This document shows, in pieces, positions 1-11,567 of a DNA stretch of 64,000 nt. The position numbers and the translations under genes were made by a program. Source of the stretch: Tipula vernalis (taxonomy: Eukaryota > Arthropoda > Insecta > Diptera > Tipulidae); NCBI GenBank assembly GCA_958295665.1, contig OY282558.1, positions 134,190,326-134,254,325 of the forward strand, written 5' to 3'. Below the pieces are notes generated by a model. That model did no database searches. It was given only the letters and a program-made list of their open reading frames with translations, and was not told the DNA's origin. Position 1 is the first letter of the stretch. Each line of letters begins with the position of its first letter.

Positions 1-392
1 CTTTTTTTTTTTTTATATGTATATATGTATATATTTTCACTACACGTTAGACTGGAAAATAAATTTTCCAGCTCAGCACTACGTATTCGATATATTCGAA
101 TTAGTCCACTTTTATTAGTATACGATAAACCGTCGTATATTTTATTATAGACTTTCACTGATTTAATTGTGTAATGTTTTTCTTTATTATTATTAATTGC
201 AACTTATTATCCAATAAATCGTTGAATAATATTTGCTAGTTTACACTAGTATTTCTATAAAGATTTTATTGTGGCGTGTTTAATATTTATTTGGTCCGAT
301 AAACCGTCGAACTTTTATTATTAATTCACTTTTCACTTTTATATTACGGATAGGTATTGCAGTAGGGTGAATTATAAATAATTCTTTACCTA
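1..392. other. AT-rich leader-like region, no gene
   Basis: No open frame or recognisable domain. Because a primer-binding site lies at 393-409 and faces left, this stretch should be the untranslated leader of a minus-strand LTR element that continues beyond the window. A GGATAGGTA/TACCTATCC inverted repeat around 353-396 could fold next to the primer site. Confidence 0.4.
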
Positions 393-409
393 TCCTACCG
401 GCTGCGCCA
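393..409 (-). other. Retroelement primer-binding site
   Basis: Read on the minus strand this begins TGGCGCAGCCGGTAGGA, directly after the LTR. It resembles the serine-tRNA-type primer site of 17.6/297-like elements (TGGCGCAGTCGG). It shows that the neighbouring LTR is the 5' LTR of an element extending to the left. The tRNA assignment is from memory of the family, not from a search. Confidence 0.6.
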
Positions 410-849
410 ATTAAGTACTCCGTACCTTAATTAATTTATTTTTTATAAACGTATGAATCTCTTAAGATTCATACGTATCTTTATTTATTTAGTATAAACT
501 TAATATAATGTTTTTAGTTTGAATTTCTGAATATAAATCTAAATCTATTGGATTTTTCTTTTAGTTTTTATACATATTTCAATGTTTACATTAAGATAAA
601 AATTATATATATAATATATGTGCCTTTATGCATTTTGTGCATAAATGCTCATCTTTGTATTATTGCGTTGATGCGGTGTGCAATTTAATATATGATCTTT
701 ATGATTTTGTTTAGTCTACCATAATTTATGCTTCCTTTATAATATAGCATTTACTTTGTTGTGTTTTGGCTCTACATTGTATGTTTGTTGTATGATGACG
801 TCGTCAGCCGATGTTCGGGTAAAAGCGACGCTTCTGGAGGTTTTTAACT
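410..849 (-). repeat. LTR of a 17.6/297-like gypsy element
   Basis: On the minus strand the block begins AGTTAAAAACCTCC and ends in CTTAAT next to the primer site. AGTTA starts and AAT/AATT ends are usual for LTRs of the gypsy/17.6/297 group, as is the early GAAGCGTCGCTTTTACCC stretch. Length is about 440 bp. The partner LTR is not in the window. The outer boundary at 849 rests on the terminal motif alone because no target duplication can be checked. Confidence 0.55.
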
Positions 850-861
850 AAAAAAACAGCA

Positions 862-1050
862 CAATAGAAATTAGCGATGATCATTCTTGAACGAATATCT
901 CGATCAATCAATCAACATCTAGGGAATGAACAAGCCGGTTTTAGGCCAGGTAGAAGCTGTAAAGATTATATCAACACGATCCATATCATCATAGACCAAT
1001 CGAGTGAATGGAACTCATCACTATATCTACTCTTCGTGGACTTTGAACCA
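862..1050 (+). pseudogene. Non-LTR retrotransposon reverse transcriptase fragment
   Basis: The frame starting near 868 reads LERISRSINQHLG, then EQAGFRPGRSC and finally LYLLFVDFE. This is the fingers/palm segment of non-LTR reverse transcriptases (EQAGFR.GRS and FVDFEKAFD are hallmark blocks). Only about 60 residues remain. The match stops at about 1,050, where minus-strand gypsy integrase begins, so the fragment is truncated on both sides and cannot be functional. The clade (CR1-like or RTE-like) is uncertain. Confidence 0.7.
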
Positions 1051-1560
1051 AATCTTATTCAGATATTCCGTACCCATGTCTGATCGTGGTGCACCAAACA
1101 TCAAAATTACATTTTCAATGAACGCTTTTGCAATTGTATTAGCTTCTTTATTTGGCAAGGCGCTTAATACAACATATTTACTTAATTCGTCTTGAATAGT
1201 TAATACCTGACGATTACCTTGATTTGATATAATTAATGAACCAACTGTATCAAAAGATGTTACGTCAAAGCTACTTCATGGAGTATCTGTAATCTGTTGT
1301 AATTCCTTATGATATTTTTGGTACTTATTTAATTTGCATGTTTTGCAATTTGATACAAAATTTTGAATTTTTCGTTTTAATTTAGGATAAATGCATTTCT
1401 CGCTCAGTTTATGATAAAGTCTTGTAACTCCTGCATGTTCTCCGATTATACTTTCATGATTATTTTGTATGATTTCTTGTATAACTTTTTCATCATTAAC
1501 TTTAATACGTATTGGGTTAATAGCAATTTTTAATTTTTCAATAATTCAAACCCAATTTCT
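1051..1560 (-). pseudogene. Gypsy integrase remnant
   Basis: Minus-strand translation shows the zinc-binding part (HESIIGEHAGV, then CKTCKLNK, an H-H-C-C arrangement) at about 1,320-1,480. The start of the catalytic core follows (LTIQDELSKYVVLSALPNKE, then MFGAPRSDMGTEYL) at about 1,060-1,250. The GTE block lies where the second catalytic aspartate (TDNG) normally sits, and it has degenerated. Sequence after it is missing, so the integrase is truncated and dead. Confidence 0.8.
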
Positions 1561-3320
1561 TTAAATTTACTAATTTCCATGAACTTAAAAATGTTATCAT
1601 TATACTTTAGTTTTAAATGTGATTGCTCACTTTGAGTTAATAAAATTTCAATTTCTGGAAGTGCTCACTCTAGTGCGAAGATCAATTCATCTAATGTTTT
1701 AACAGTCAAATAAACGATGCTTTTAGGTTTCTGATTTTCTAGTCAAGCAACATTTTTGTGAAAATCTTTTTGAATATGAAATTCCAGTTTACGAAAACCT
1801 TTAGTTTCGCTTGCAAGTATAGCCGAGTATACTTTCAAATTTCCAGACTCCTCTCTTTCTTTCGACCTAGTAAATATGCCCTGAAACATTTAGCTATGCC
1901 CAATGAATAGCTGTCAGTTCTTTTAGGGCTGGATGTTTATATTTTTCACCTTTGGTAAATGTTTTTGATGCCTCTGCTATGGGTAAATCATGACTATATG
2001 CACTACATGCAGTATCTGATGCGTCGGTTGTCAAACGAAATGGTTGACCAAAATCAAGATTTCAAAGTTTTCCACAAATCGCCTATAGTAATTGCAAAAT
2101 GCAACATATCGTCGAATCTCATCTACATTTTGTGGTATTGAGTAGTTTTTGATGACTCTGAATTTCGATGGATCAGGTAAAATGCCACGATCTGAAATTT
2201 GATGTCCCAGGTAAGTTACTGGTTTAATTTTAGGTTAAAATTTCGTAAACGCTTCGTAAATACTTTTATTAAATTTCAATTGTGGTGTCTTAATGAACAT
2301 CCAAAACCAACTAAATCCTCGACATACAAAAATGAAGCTTCTGGTGATATCCGCTCGTTGCAATTGTCATCATACTGTTACGTTTTTGCCTTGTCAATTA
2401 AGGTTTGTATCACTGGATTGTGAATAATACAGCATCAATTTAATTTATCACCAACGAAATTATTTAGTTAGCTCAAGAATTATTACATCACAGTTTATTA
2501 ATAATAATTCACAAAATCACTTTATATAAATTATTCGCACAATTTTTCTGATCACTTTTACTTTTTATTTCGCACAAAAACACTTTTTATATCTCTTTTT
2601 AATTCCTTTTTAATCTTTACACTATCGCTTACCAAATACTAATAATAATCTTACAAGTTTACACTATCGCGTTCCAAATTCGAATAATAATCCAATTCGA
2701 TCTCATTTGCCTTTTTATTTACACAAACCAAGCTTCTAGAAAGCTCATGACTTTTCCAGTATAAATATTGTAGAAACATTTAGAACTGTTTTATCATGGA
2801 AAATTCCATTTTAGTACAGTAAAACATTAAGCTATTCATTTAACTTATTCTATCACACACTAGGTGTCACCGTTACAATACGTTTAAAACTAATTGGTGA
2901 CACTTTTAAACCAAACGGTAAGCGTTTGATATGGTAATGACCTGAATTAGTAGAAAATGCAGTTAGTCACGTGATCCAGGTTCAATTTCGATTTGGTGAA
3001 AATTGGCTTTTAAATCCAAAATTAGAAAAAAATTTAGCAGAGCCCAGCTGATCTTATATTTCGTCGATTCTTGGTAATGGGAATGTATCGGAAATTAATT
3101 TTTTATTAATTTTCCTAAAGTCCACAACCACTCTCCAATCCTTAATGTCTTGACAGTTTTTCGTGGGTACTAATTAGAGAGGTGTCGTTCAATTTCTTGC
3201 ACATGTGCGTGAGGAATTCGATAATTTTTTACATAACTTGGTTCTGCATCATTATTTGAAATGTTTTGTTTATAAAACGTATTTGTTGTTAATTTCTCCC
3301 CATCCAAGTAAAATATATCA
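1561..3320 (-). pseudogene. Gypsy reverse transcriptase/RNase H remnant
   Basis: Minus-strand frames contain YLGHQISDRGILPDPSK and YYRRFVENF near 2,040-2,215 (RT thumb/connection). YVEDLVGFG near 2,330 is a degraded YVDD active-site box, and RLPFGLKVSPISFKR near 2,885-2,935 is the conserved MPFGL..AP..FQ block. RNase H sequence lies at about 1,700-2,030. The RT frame is broken between PISFKR and the next block by an inserted LTR-like segment at 2,418-2,877. Multiple stops and frameshifts rule out function. Confidence 0.75.
2418..2877. repeat. Probable solo LTR inserted in the gypsy RT
   Basis: A 460-bp non-coding block begins TGTGAATAATAC and ends ACCGTTACA, and it interrupts an RT that is recognisable on both sides. 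TG...CA ends and lack of coding sequence fit a solo LTR. Read on the minus strand it starts TGTAACGGTGACACC. I could not find a clean target-site duplication, so the exact ends may be off by a few bases. Confidence 0.4.
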
Positions 3321-5313
3321 GAAAACTGATGAGTGTGAAGTTTATGCTAAAAAAAAATAACAAAAAATTACACTGTTAAATTAGCTATTTTCCAATTGGA
3401 ATTTAAATTATATGAAAATTAAAATTTTTTGTAATTTTGGATTTTTCGTACCACCAAACAGATTCTTTTCATCAGAAAACAGGTTTTTTTTCATCCTTTT
3501 CATATAGCTGGACCATCTGTTTATATCGTTAACCAAAAGCATCCAATTGTGTTGAACATTACTATATTTCAGATAATTTAAAAGTTGACTGAATTTTGAT
3601 GGTTTAAATAATTATTTAGCGCCCATCCTGGAAATGTCCCGAAGGCCCCGCACATTTCTTAGAATAGCTAAGCCATATAGCGGTTAATGTCACCAAGCTG
3701 ATCCAATTATGATGAACTATAATATATTTCAAAGTTTTTGGAATTTTTAATAATTTTCCATTATTTTTAAAGTTTTATATCGCCGACCGCAGAGATGTCC
3801 ACAAGGTCTTGCCCATAGTTTCAGATAACTTGGCCATTTGCCAGTCTACGTGGTCAATCTTATCCAATTGTGATGAACTATACTATACTTCACAAAATAT
3901 AGATTTTTTAATAATTTTATTTGTTTTAAAAATTGTATCTCTGATCACAGAGATGTCCACAAGGTCTGGCCTATATATTTGGATATCTTGACCAAATGCC
4001 AGTCTACGTGGTCAATCTTATTCAATTGTGATGAACTATACTATACTTCACAGAATTTAGAATTTTTAATAATTTTATTTGTTTTAAAAATTGTATCTCT
4101 GATCACAGAGATGTCAACAAGGTCATGCCTATATTTTTGGATAACTTGACCATATGCTAGTCTACGTGGTCAATCTTATCCAATTGCGATGAACTATACT
4201 ATACTTCACAGAGATACAACAATTTATAAAACAAATAAAATTATTAAAAATTCGAAATTCTGTAAAGTATAGTATAGTTCATCGCAATTAATTAAAATTG
4301 ACCACGTTCACTGGCATATGGTCAAGTTATCCAAAAATTTAGGCAGGACCTTGTGGACATCTCTGTGATCGGAGATACAATTTTTAAAACAAATAAAATT
4401 ATTAAAAATTCTAAATTCTGTGAAGTATAGTATAGTTCATCACAATTGAATTAGATTGACCAAGTAGACTGGCATATGGTCAAGATATCCAAAAATATAG
4501 GCTAGACCTTGTGGACATCTCTGTGATCGGAGATACAATAATTTTTAAAACAAATAAAATTATTAAAAATTCTAAATTCTGGGTAGTATAGTATAGTTCA
4601 TCACAATTGGATAAGGTTGACCACGTAAACTGGAATATGACCAAGTTATACAAAAATATAGGCCAGACCTTGTGGACATCTCTGCGATCGGAGATACAAC
4701 AATTTTTAAAACCAATAAAATTATTAAATATTCTAAATTTTGTGAAGTATAGTATAGTTCATCACAATTGGATAAGGTTGACAACGTAGACTGGCAAATG
4801 GCCAAGTTATCCGAAACTATGGGCAAGGCCTTGTGGACATCTCTGCGGTCGGCGATATAAAACTTTTAAAATAATGGAAAATTATTAAAAATTCCAAAAA
4901 CTGTGAAATACATTATAGTTCATCATAATTGGATCGGCATGGTGACATTGACCGCTATATGGCTTAGCTATTCTAAGAAATGTGCGGGACCTTCGGGACA
5001 TTTCCAGGATGGGCGCTAAATAATTATTTAAACCATCAAAATTCAGTCAACTTTTAAATTATCTGAAATATAGTAATGTTCAACACAATTGGATGCTTTT
5101 GGTTAACGATATAAACAGATGGTTCAGCTATCTGAAAAAGATGAAAAGAACCTGTTTTCTGATGAAAAGAATCTGTTTGGTGGTACGAAAAATCCAAAAT
5201 TACAAAAAATTTAAATTTTCATATAAATTAAATTCCAATTGGAAAATAGCTAATTTAACAGTGTAATTTTTTGTTATTTTTTTTTAGCATAAACTTCACA
5301 CTCATGAAAACTG
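3321..5313. mobile_element. Foldback-like element with flanking 8-bp duplication
   Basis: GAAAACTG occurs at 3,321-3,328 and again at 5,306-5,313. Between them (3,329-5,305, 1,977 bp) almost everything is inverted repeat: the left end starts ATGAGTGTGAAGTTTATGC and the right end is its reverse complement. The outer arms (about 460 bp each) are near-perfect inverted copies, and the inner parts are tandem units of about 158 bp in opposite orientations. No transposase is encoded, so mobilisation would be in trans. An 8-bp duplication fits hAT or P superfamilies; foldback elements of Drosophila give 7-9 bp. The family is not identified. Confidence 0.85.
3793..4990. repeat. 158-161-bp subrepeats in opposite orientation
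   Basis: The motif AGATGTCCACAAGGTC recurs at about 3,793, 3,951 and 4,109 (158-bp steps). Its reverse complement occurs at about 4,351, 4,509, 4,670 and 4,831 (158-161-bp steps). Each unit also carries a copy of GTATAGTATAGTTCATCACA on one strand or the other. The direction flips near 4,210-4,220, the centre of the foldback. Left and right arms hold about three and four units, which shows expansion or contraction after the inverted structure formed. Confidence 0.85.
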
Positions 5314-5559
5314 TTCCCATATTTTTAATATTGTATCTTTACCATATTCCGTAATTTTGTCAAATTGTAATAGTTTTTGTAAGCTGTATTCCTAAAATTT
5401 CCATAATTTTCTTTTCTGGGTGCGATTGAGTACATGTTATATAATCGTAATGGAATCATATTTTTTCTAACGTTGTATTTAAAAATTTTGCAAATGGTGT
5501 CTCGTTAACAATTGTATTGGATACGAATATTCCTGGTTGAATTTCATAAGATAGTATTA

Positions 5560-5970
5560 TACAAGAAGATTCATTAATTTTAAATTCAAGACGTCGAATA
5601 TCTTTACATCTCGAGGTATTACTATTGATCCATCAATATGATCATAAAGTGCTTTATATGTTTTTAAAAAATTATGTCCTAAAATTCCATCCGTTTCAAT
5701 AGGAAAATCGTTAGGTACCTACTATTTGGAATTCATGTTCCAACATTAGTGAGTTTTCCAAAATGATTTTACAATTTATTTTACCTAAAGTTTCAATACT
5801 ACCAGAAGTCACACCTTTTATAATGCATTTATTGTCGCGAGCAATATCATACAAATTTTCGAACTTTTAGAAATTATCGACTCTTTTAGAATCAAAAAAC
5901 TAGCACAAATATCGACCATTAGTAAATTTATATTATTATTTGATGAACACACATGAAGTTGAACTTTGAT
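5560..5970 (-). pseudogene. Gypsy aspartic protease remnant
   Basis: On the minus strand NLLMVDICASFLILK (near 5,900) matches the retropepsin active-site block, with the catalytic DTGA changed to DICA. Further on, GILGHNFLKTY (near 5,660) is the conserved ILG.DFL block of these proteases. The frame is broken between the two. It belongs to the same decayed gypsy element and lies between gag (right) and RT (left). Confidence 0.65.
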
Positions 5971-5974
5971 AAAG

Positions 5975-7185
5975 TCACATCTTGATAAATTGTGAAATGT
6001 GTACAATTTTAACGTATTTTGGGTATAGCCCCAACTGAGTTAATTCCAGATCTTCTTTAGCTATGTCAATCATACGTATGTTTGAACGATTTGTTGGAAT
6101 GAGACTGTTGACGATAAAATGTACGATGTATAATTGGATTTTTATAACCATGCTATTCGAATTAGCATTTCTAATATTTCGATTGAAAGTGTAATTTTGT
6201 TGACGATAATTTGACTGACTGAATTTGATTATTAAACAATCGCGGAATTGAACAATTTTGATTATGGTAAAAATTACCACGGTTTTGATGAAAGTTTGTA
6301 TTTCGATTATAATATGTATGACGATTAGAATAACGATTAATTGTTGCTTCATGTGAAGTTTCTAGTTTTGACTCAGGCTCTAAAGCAAATTGAATTGCAT
6401 CTGATAATGATTTAGGCTCTTTATAGATTAGAGCTTGACATATATCAATTCGTTTTAATCCTCTAGTAAAAATGTGGAGTGCTGATTTTTCGACTTATTA
6501 TTTGATTGTTTTAAGTTCCTCTTCTTTCTTGTCTTGCATTTTGAGTTTGATTAAATCAGCACATACACTCTCCAGGTTTCTGGATTGATTCAAACTTTGC
6601 AATTCCTCAATTTTTTTATGTTATGAGATTTTACTTGAAAAGCGATTTTTAATAATATTTTTAAATTCCTCAAAAGACTTTGGGCTTGCCTCTATACTGA
6701 GTTTTGCTTTTACTTGTTGTAAAATTTTGACCGTCAAAAGAAAATTTAAAAATTTGTCTTTGTCAGTCGCCTTTAGTTGACTATTGTAAATTTCGCATTT
6801 ATCGATAAAGTCCTCGACAATTGCAGCATTATGAATCCATTTTTTGTTTTCAGTCTGAATTTTGAAAATTATTTACACCACCAATTATTGAATTATTTAT
6901 TGAATCTGAGTTAGTGTCAATATTTTCTTTGTTCCTAACCTCATCCAATGCTAAAACAAATATAAAATCGGCATCATAATCGAACCCAAGCGATTCGACA
7001 AATTTTTTACATTTTAGTTCAAGAAGTCCTTTTTGACGTTTGCAAATGGTTTGTTTTTTACCAGGTAATTTTTCGATATTTTGTTCAAAATATTCAGAAT
7101 ACAGATCAAAATGATCTCTTAAAACTTTAATGGATTCGAAGTTAGTTTCATCATTTTGTTGAATTAATTTTATTTTAGCAATCAA
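5975..7185 (-). pseudogene. Gypsy gag remnant
   Basis: Minus-strand frames give KSFEEFKNIIKNRF near 6,655-6,700, then LESVCADLIKLKMQDKKEEE, and FTRGLKRIDICQALIYKEP (6,390-6,480) followed by an asparagine- and arginine-rich tail. This pattern (F..GL....I and P.SL.DAI..A...E) is typical of gag in 17.6/297-type elements. The upstream frame at 6,850-7,185 encodes 111 basic, coil-prone residues that would be the gag N-terminal half. Several frameshifts separate the pieces. No CCHC knuckle is seen. Confidence 0.65.
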
Positions 7186-7200
7186 TTCAGTAATTTCAGA

Positions 7201-9690
7201 AAATTAATTATTTAGTATTTGCTCATATCTTGTAGTCATTCGAGAAAAAATTGGAAAAATTGGATCTGCCGCTTCAAATCAATTGTATGTACTCGTTTTA
7301 TTTATATAAAAATACGATTTACATAAATTAAACTTATATTTAACAAGTCAGAGGTATACAATATTTAACAATATAAAAACACGCAATATGAAGAATTTGA
7401 ATGAATTGTTTTATTTTCAACCAGAATTTTTAATATTTGCGAGAATACAAAGAAAAGACAACAATTCAGTGTTGTCTAATGTCAGTAAAAGCTCATTTAT
7501 ACAATAAGCTTTTATTATAATTAATATTTAACCACTTTATCAATGAAAGTTCAGCTATACATAAATTGACCTGAACCAATTTGTTTTACTTAAAAGGTTA
7601 TTATGAAAAATCTCTCTTAAAGTCCCAATAAAATTCTGGGTACAACTAAAGCTAATTCTCCTGCACATCATCCCAATTCAATCTGTGTACTCATTTCCTG
7701 TGACAGTGCGAACCTTCCATAATATGACGTAAATAAAATAGTTCCTGGTATCTAAAAAATATTTCTCCGAATAAAAATTTCCATAATATACAATTTTCCA
7801 GAATACAAAAAAAAAATCAATATTCAACAGAAACCTGTATTCAAGGAATTCAACGTTTAATGACGATACGTTTTTTATATCAACTCCAACCTATATTCTT
7901 GTACACAGCTAAAAACGGCAAAATCGAAAATCATTTCCGAAAATATTTCGTTAACAACGTCTCATTGCACAAAATAAAAAAAATTAAAAAAAAATTCAAA
8001 TCGGAACAACAACCATTTTGGGCTATACAAATAAACCTAAAATTCATATAAGCATGCAAAGATTGTGTATGTATGTATAAATTTGGAAGAAAATTATATT
8101 ACCTACCTGCCTTAACTAAAGAGGTGTACACCTCTGTTATTATTTTATCTATTTACCATTATTATGACCCAAAATTAATGTCAAACAAGCAAACATTCAA
8201 AACAATAATGTGTTCGATAAAATGCAAAGGAGCTTTTTGTTGTTTCTCCAATTATATACATGCGTATGAGCGGTGTGACGTGCAAAAGGTTCGGAAACGG
8301 AACTGTATGTACATTTGATGAATAATTTTCGAATTTAGTCAATACAAATAAAACGCTTTTTTGTGTGCTTCAATTATTTTTTGTGTTTAGACAAAAGCTT
8401 TGATATTTTTTTTTTTTTTTTCATTAAATTTTGGTGTTGTTGTACTTGGGGTAGTGTAATAATTCGGATGACAAGTGGAGATAAGATTATCGAGAAAAAT
8501 TGTGTGTGTATCCCAATTGACATTTTTTTTTGGTATTTTATTTATTTATTCGGATGTTTGGATTTTTGATCAAAATCTTTCTTCATCAGCAAAAGCTATT
8601 TCTTGTTGGGTATACAGTTCAGTACATTTCGATGTAAATTACTATGATTATTACTGTTATATATGTTATCATCTATAAATATCCATGTTGTTCATTATGT
8701 GATTTTTTGTTATTTCAATACACTTTGGTTTTTTTGGACTTCTTAGTTCAATATCATTGACATGATATGTATTTTTGTGAGTGAAACGGATGTATAATTA
8801 TCAATTTAGTATATTTCCTCACCAATTTTGCGCAAAGAATTTAATGTGCATTGTTAAAAATGTTGGTGTTTTAAGAGCTTTTGTAGGCTACAAAATGATT
8901 TGAATGAAATCAACTACCTTGAATCTGAATCACCTTATCAAAACATTATAAAATTTCTTTGATAATTTAAATCAAATCGTTAAAATTCGAAAAGCTCCGT
9001 GTTAGTTAGATACCTATGATATTAAAATTTTGCTACCCAATCTTTTTTTGTATTTTAAAATAAAATTCTAAGAAAACCTCACCCAACTTTGGGTTTAATA
9101 TTTTTACTCGTAAATCTTTCATTTTATGTTTAAAACTTTGACTCAAAAATCAACTTGATTGAAATTTTTCAAGAAAGATTTTTTACATTCTTAGTTATTA
9201 TTTTAATATATCCGCTAACCTAGTGCCTTTATTGGCAATGAGCCACTTAACACGAAAATTTATTATTTAAATGAATTACAACAATATTATACTTTAATAA
9301 ATTATTGACCGATATTTACATTCTTCGTTGGTTCATTTTTATAATAATTAACCTACAATTTAATTTAATACATTGAAAGCTTTAACTTAATACTTTTAAC
9401 ACAGGCTATAAGTAGGCTGTTACAGTGTAAATTACATCTTCTTTAAATGTGAGAGATTAATTTTAGGTTAAATACATGCAGTTGCCGCCTAAAGCATTTA
9501 ATTCGGGATTTTAAATCAAAATAAATGTCTAAACGGGTTGGGGTAATTGATTCCACAACATTTGGGAACTTATGATCCCATAAATATGATTATCAATTTA
9601 AAAAAAACATTAAAACTTTTTTTCAGAAAGACATCCAAATTTTCAAAGACGATAAGACTATGGCATCTATGTTAGAAAGAAATTAGAAGC
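7201..9690. other. AT-rich region without recognisable genes
   Basis: Only short frames typical of AT-rich DNA occur. The first few hundred bases (to about 7,700) could include the 5' LTR and leader of the gypsy element whose gag ends at 7,185, but I found no partner LTR or convincing primer site. Homopolymer A/T runs are frequent. I see nothing else. Confidence 0.5.
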
Positions 9691-9699
9691 AAAATTTAT

Positions 9700-11560
9700 C
9701 GGATAGTGCCCTAATAGTTATAGAGTAATGGTTGGTTAATAGGCAAAAAATGACTGTATAGCTGCCGAAAAACGACCGAAAAGTGATAAAATAGAGGCCA
9801 CACTGTTACAGAATAATAAATAATGTAAGAATAGTTACCGAATTATTGCCAAATAGTTACCGGGGAGTAACCGAATAGTGAGAAAAAATTGTAGCCGAAA
9901 AGTAGTTGAATAGTGCCTAATATTAAATGACCGTATTATATATTAAGTAGTCAAATAGCTACCGAAAAGTAACCGAATAGTATCTGAATAATAATAGAAT
10001 AGTAACTTAAAAAAGAACCGATAGTGACCGAAATCTTCCCGAAATTCATCAAATAATGGCCTGTTAGTGACTGTCTGAATGAACAATATTTGAATAGTAT
10101 CCGAAATAGGACCCAATAGTATTCGACTAGTGACTGACTAGTGTCCGAATAATGATCGAATATTTACTGAATAATGACCGAAAATGTTGCCGAATATTTA
10201 CCAAAGAATACCCGAATATTGACAGCATAATGACTTGTGAATGAAGAATGAATATAAAAGGTTTCGGGAACGGACAAGCCCTTGCCACTATTCGTTATTC
10301 GGTTATATTATATCGGTTACATTATAACCGAATAATGAGTGGTGGCAGGGCCTTGTCCGTTCCCAAACCTTTTATATTCCCTAACGACTAATTTTAATTT
10401 TAAAAATTTTGACGTCTATGGTCAATAATAGTTGTCTGTTCTTTTAAATTTCTTTAAAACAATGCAAAAGTCACTTCAGGTTTTTTGCATGTCAAGGTCT
10501 TGATCCCCTAATGCATCTAAAAGTACATTCTGCGGCATAAGAACATTTTGTAGCTTGACAACATTGTTCAATCATCCTATGAAGAGGTATTTAAATGGAT
10601 GTGGCTATCTAACTTAGTATCAGTTCTTTACATTCTAAGTCTACAACGAGTCTTTAATTTTTATAACATTGTATCTGTCACCGGCGGCTTTCTGATTAGT
10701 TCTATACCAAATAGTGACAAAATATTGACCGGATAGTGGTGGAATAGTGATTAATTAGTGACCTAATAATAACCGAATCGAAATCAATAATTGAAATGAG
10801 ACCTACTATTGACCGAATTGTTACCGAATATTACTACCGTTACCGAATGAAAACGAATAATGTCTTACTGAATAACAACCGAATAGTAAACAAAAAAGTG
10901 GGAATAGTGGCTGAATACCTCAAGTAACACCCTACTTCTGACCAAATATTTACGAAATATCCACCAAATAGTTTGTGGATTGTGACCTAATAATGGCTAA
11001 ATATTTACAGAATAATATCGGAATAGTGACCGAAAAAAACAGTTACAAATGTCAATTTGAGATCAGAACAATAACCAAATAATCACTGAAAAGTACCCAA
11101 AATAATGAAGAGCGACCGAAGAGTGACCAAATAGTAAAATAAAAAATTGAGTAATATTTAAATATTAATCGAATAATATCCAAATAGCAATTAAATATTG
11201 ACAAAATAGCGCCCGAATAGTGACCGAACCATGACCGCGTCGTGACCAAATAGTGACTGAGTAATAGCTGAATAATAACCTAATTGAAACCAAATATTGC
11301 GACTGCCAAACGTAACCGAATAATGTCTGAATAGTAACCGAAAAAGAACCAAAAAAAAAATCCGAATATTGGGCGCAACATGGAAAATCAGACGGTGGCT
11401 GAAGAGTTTCCTTGTACTGACTAAATAAATATTAAGACAATATTGACCGATGAATGTTCAAATAGTAACCGAATATTTACTGACGGTTTGAAGAGTTACA
11501 AACTGCAATTTGATTTTCGAATAGCAACCGGATAGAAAGTGAATTGTGAAAGTATACTTG
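9700..11560. repeat. Degenerate minisatellite of a roughly 10-12-bp unit (ACCGAATAGTG)
   Basis: The motif ACCGAATAGT, with variants such as GACCGAATATT and AACCGAATAAT, recurs dozens of times at about 9,700-10,240 and 10,700-11,580. Spacing is mostly 10-24 bp. The middle (10,380-10,690) is largely free of it. Units have diverged strongly, so the array is old. Short frames in it have no resemblance to known proteins and arise from the repeat. Confidence 0.75.
10250..10379. repeat. 130-bp near-perfect palindrome
   Basis: The left arm (10,250 to about 10,307) starts GAATATAAAAGGTTT and the right arm (about 10,322-10,379) is its reverse complement with only a handful of mismatches. The short centre is itself partly symmetric (GGTTATA...TATAACC). 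It contains the array motif ATTCGGTTAT at its inner edges. It could be a MITE or a hairpin derived from the surrounding minisatellite. No clear target duplication was found. Confidence 0.8.
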
Positions 11561-11567
11561 ATGCCGG

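Larger units (their letters stand above)
1051..7200 (-). mobile_element. Decayed gypsy-class LTR retrotransposon, interrupted by two insertions
   Basis: Reading the minus strand from 7,200 to 1,051 gives gag, protease, RT, RNase H and integrase in the normal Ty3/gypsy order, all with frameshifts and stops. The internal part is split by a probable solo LTR (2,418-2,877) and by a foldback element (3,329-5,305). No flanking LTR pair could be identified. The 3' end is lost against a non-LTR fragment near 1,050. Decay level and nested insertions make this one of the oldest layers here. Confidence 0.85.

Noticed and set aside
8390..8430. Long T-run as a possible retroposon tail
   Set aside because: No target duplication or adjacent retrogene; homopolymers of this length are common across the window.
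7860..8678. Several plus-strand frames of 60-80 codons
   Set aside because: Low complexity, no domain, overlapping each other, typical chance frames in AT-rich DNA.
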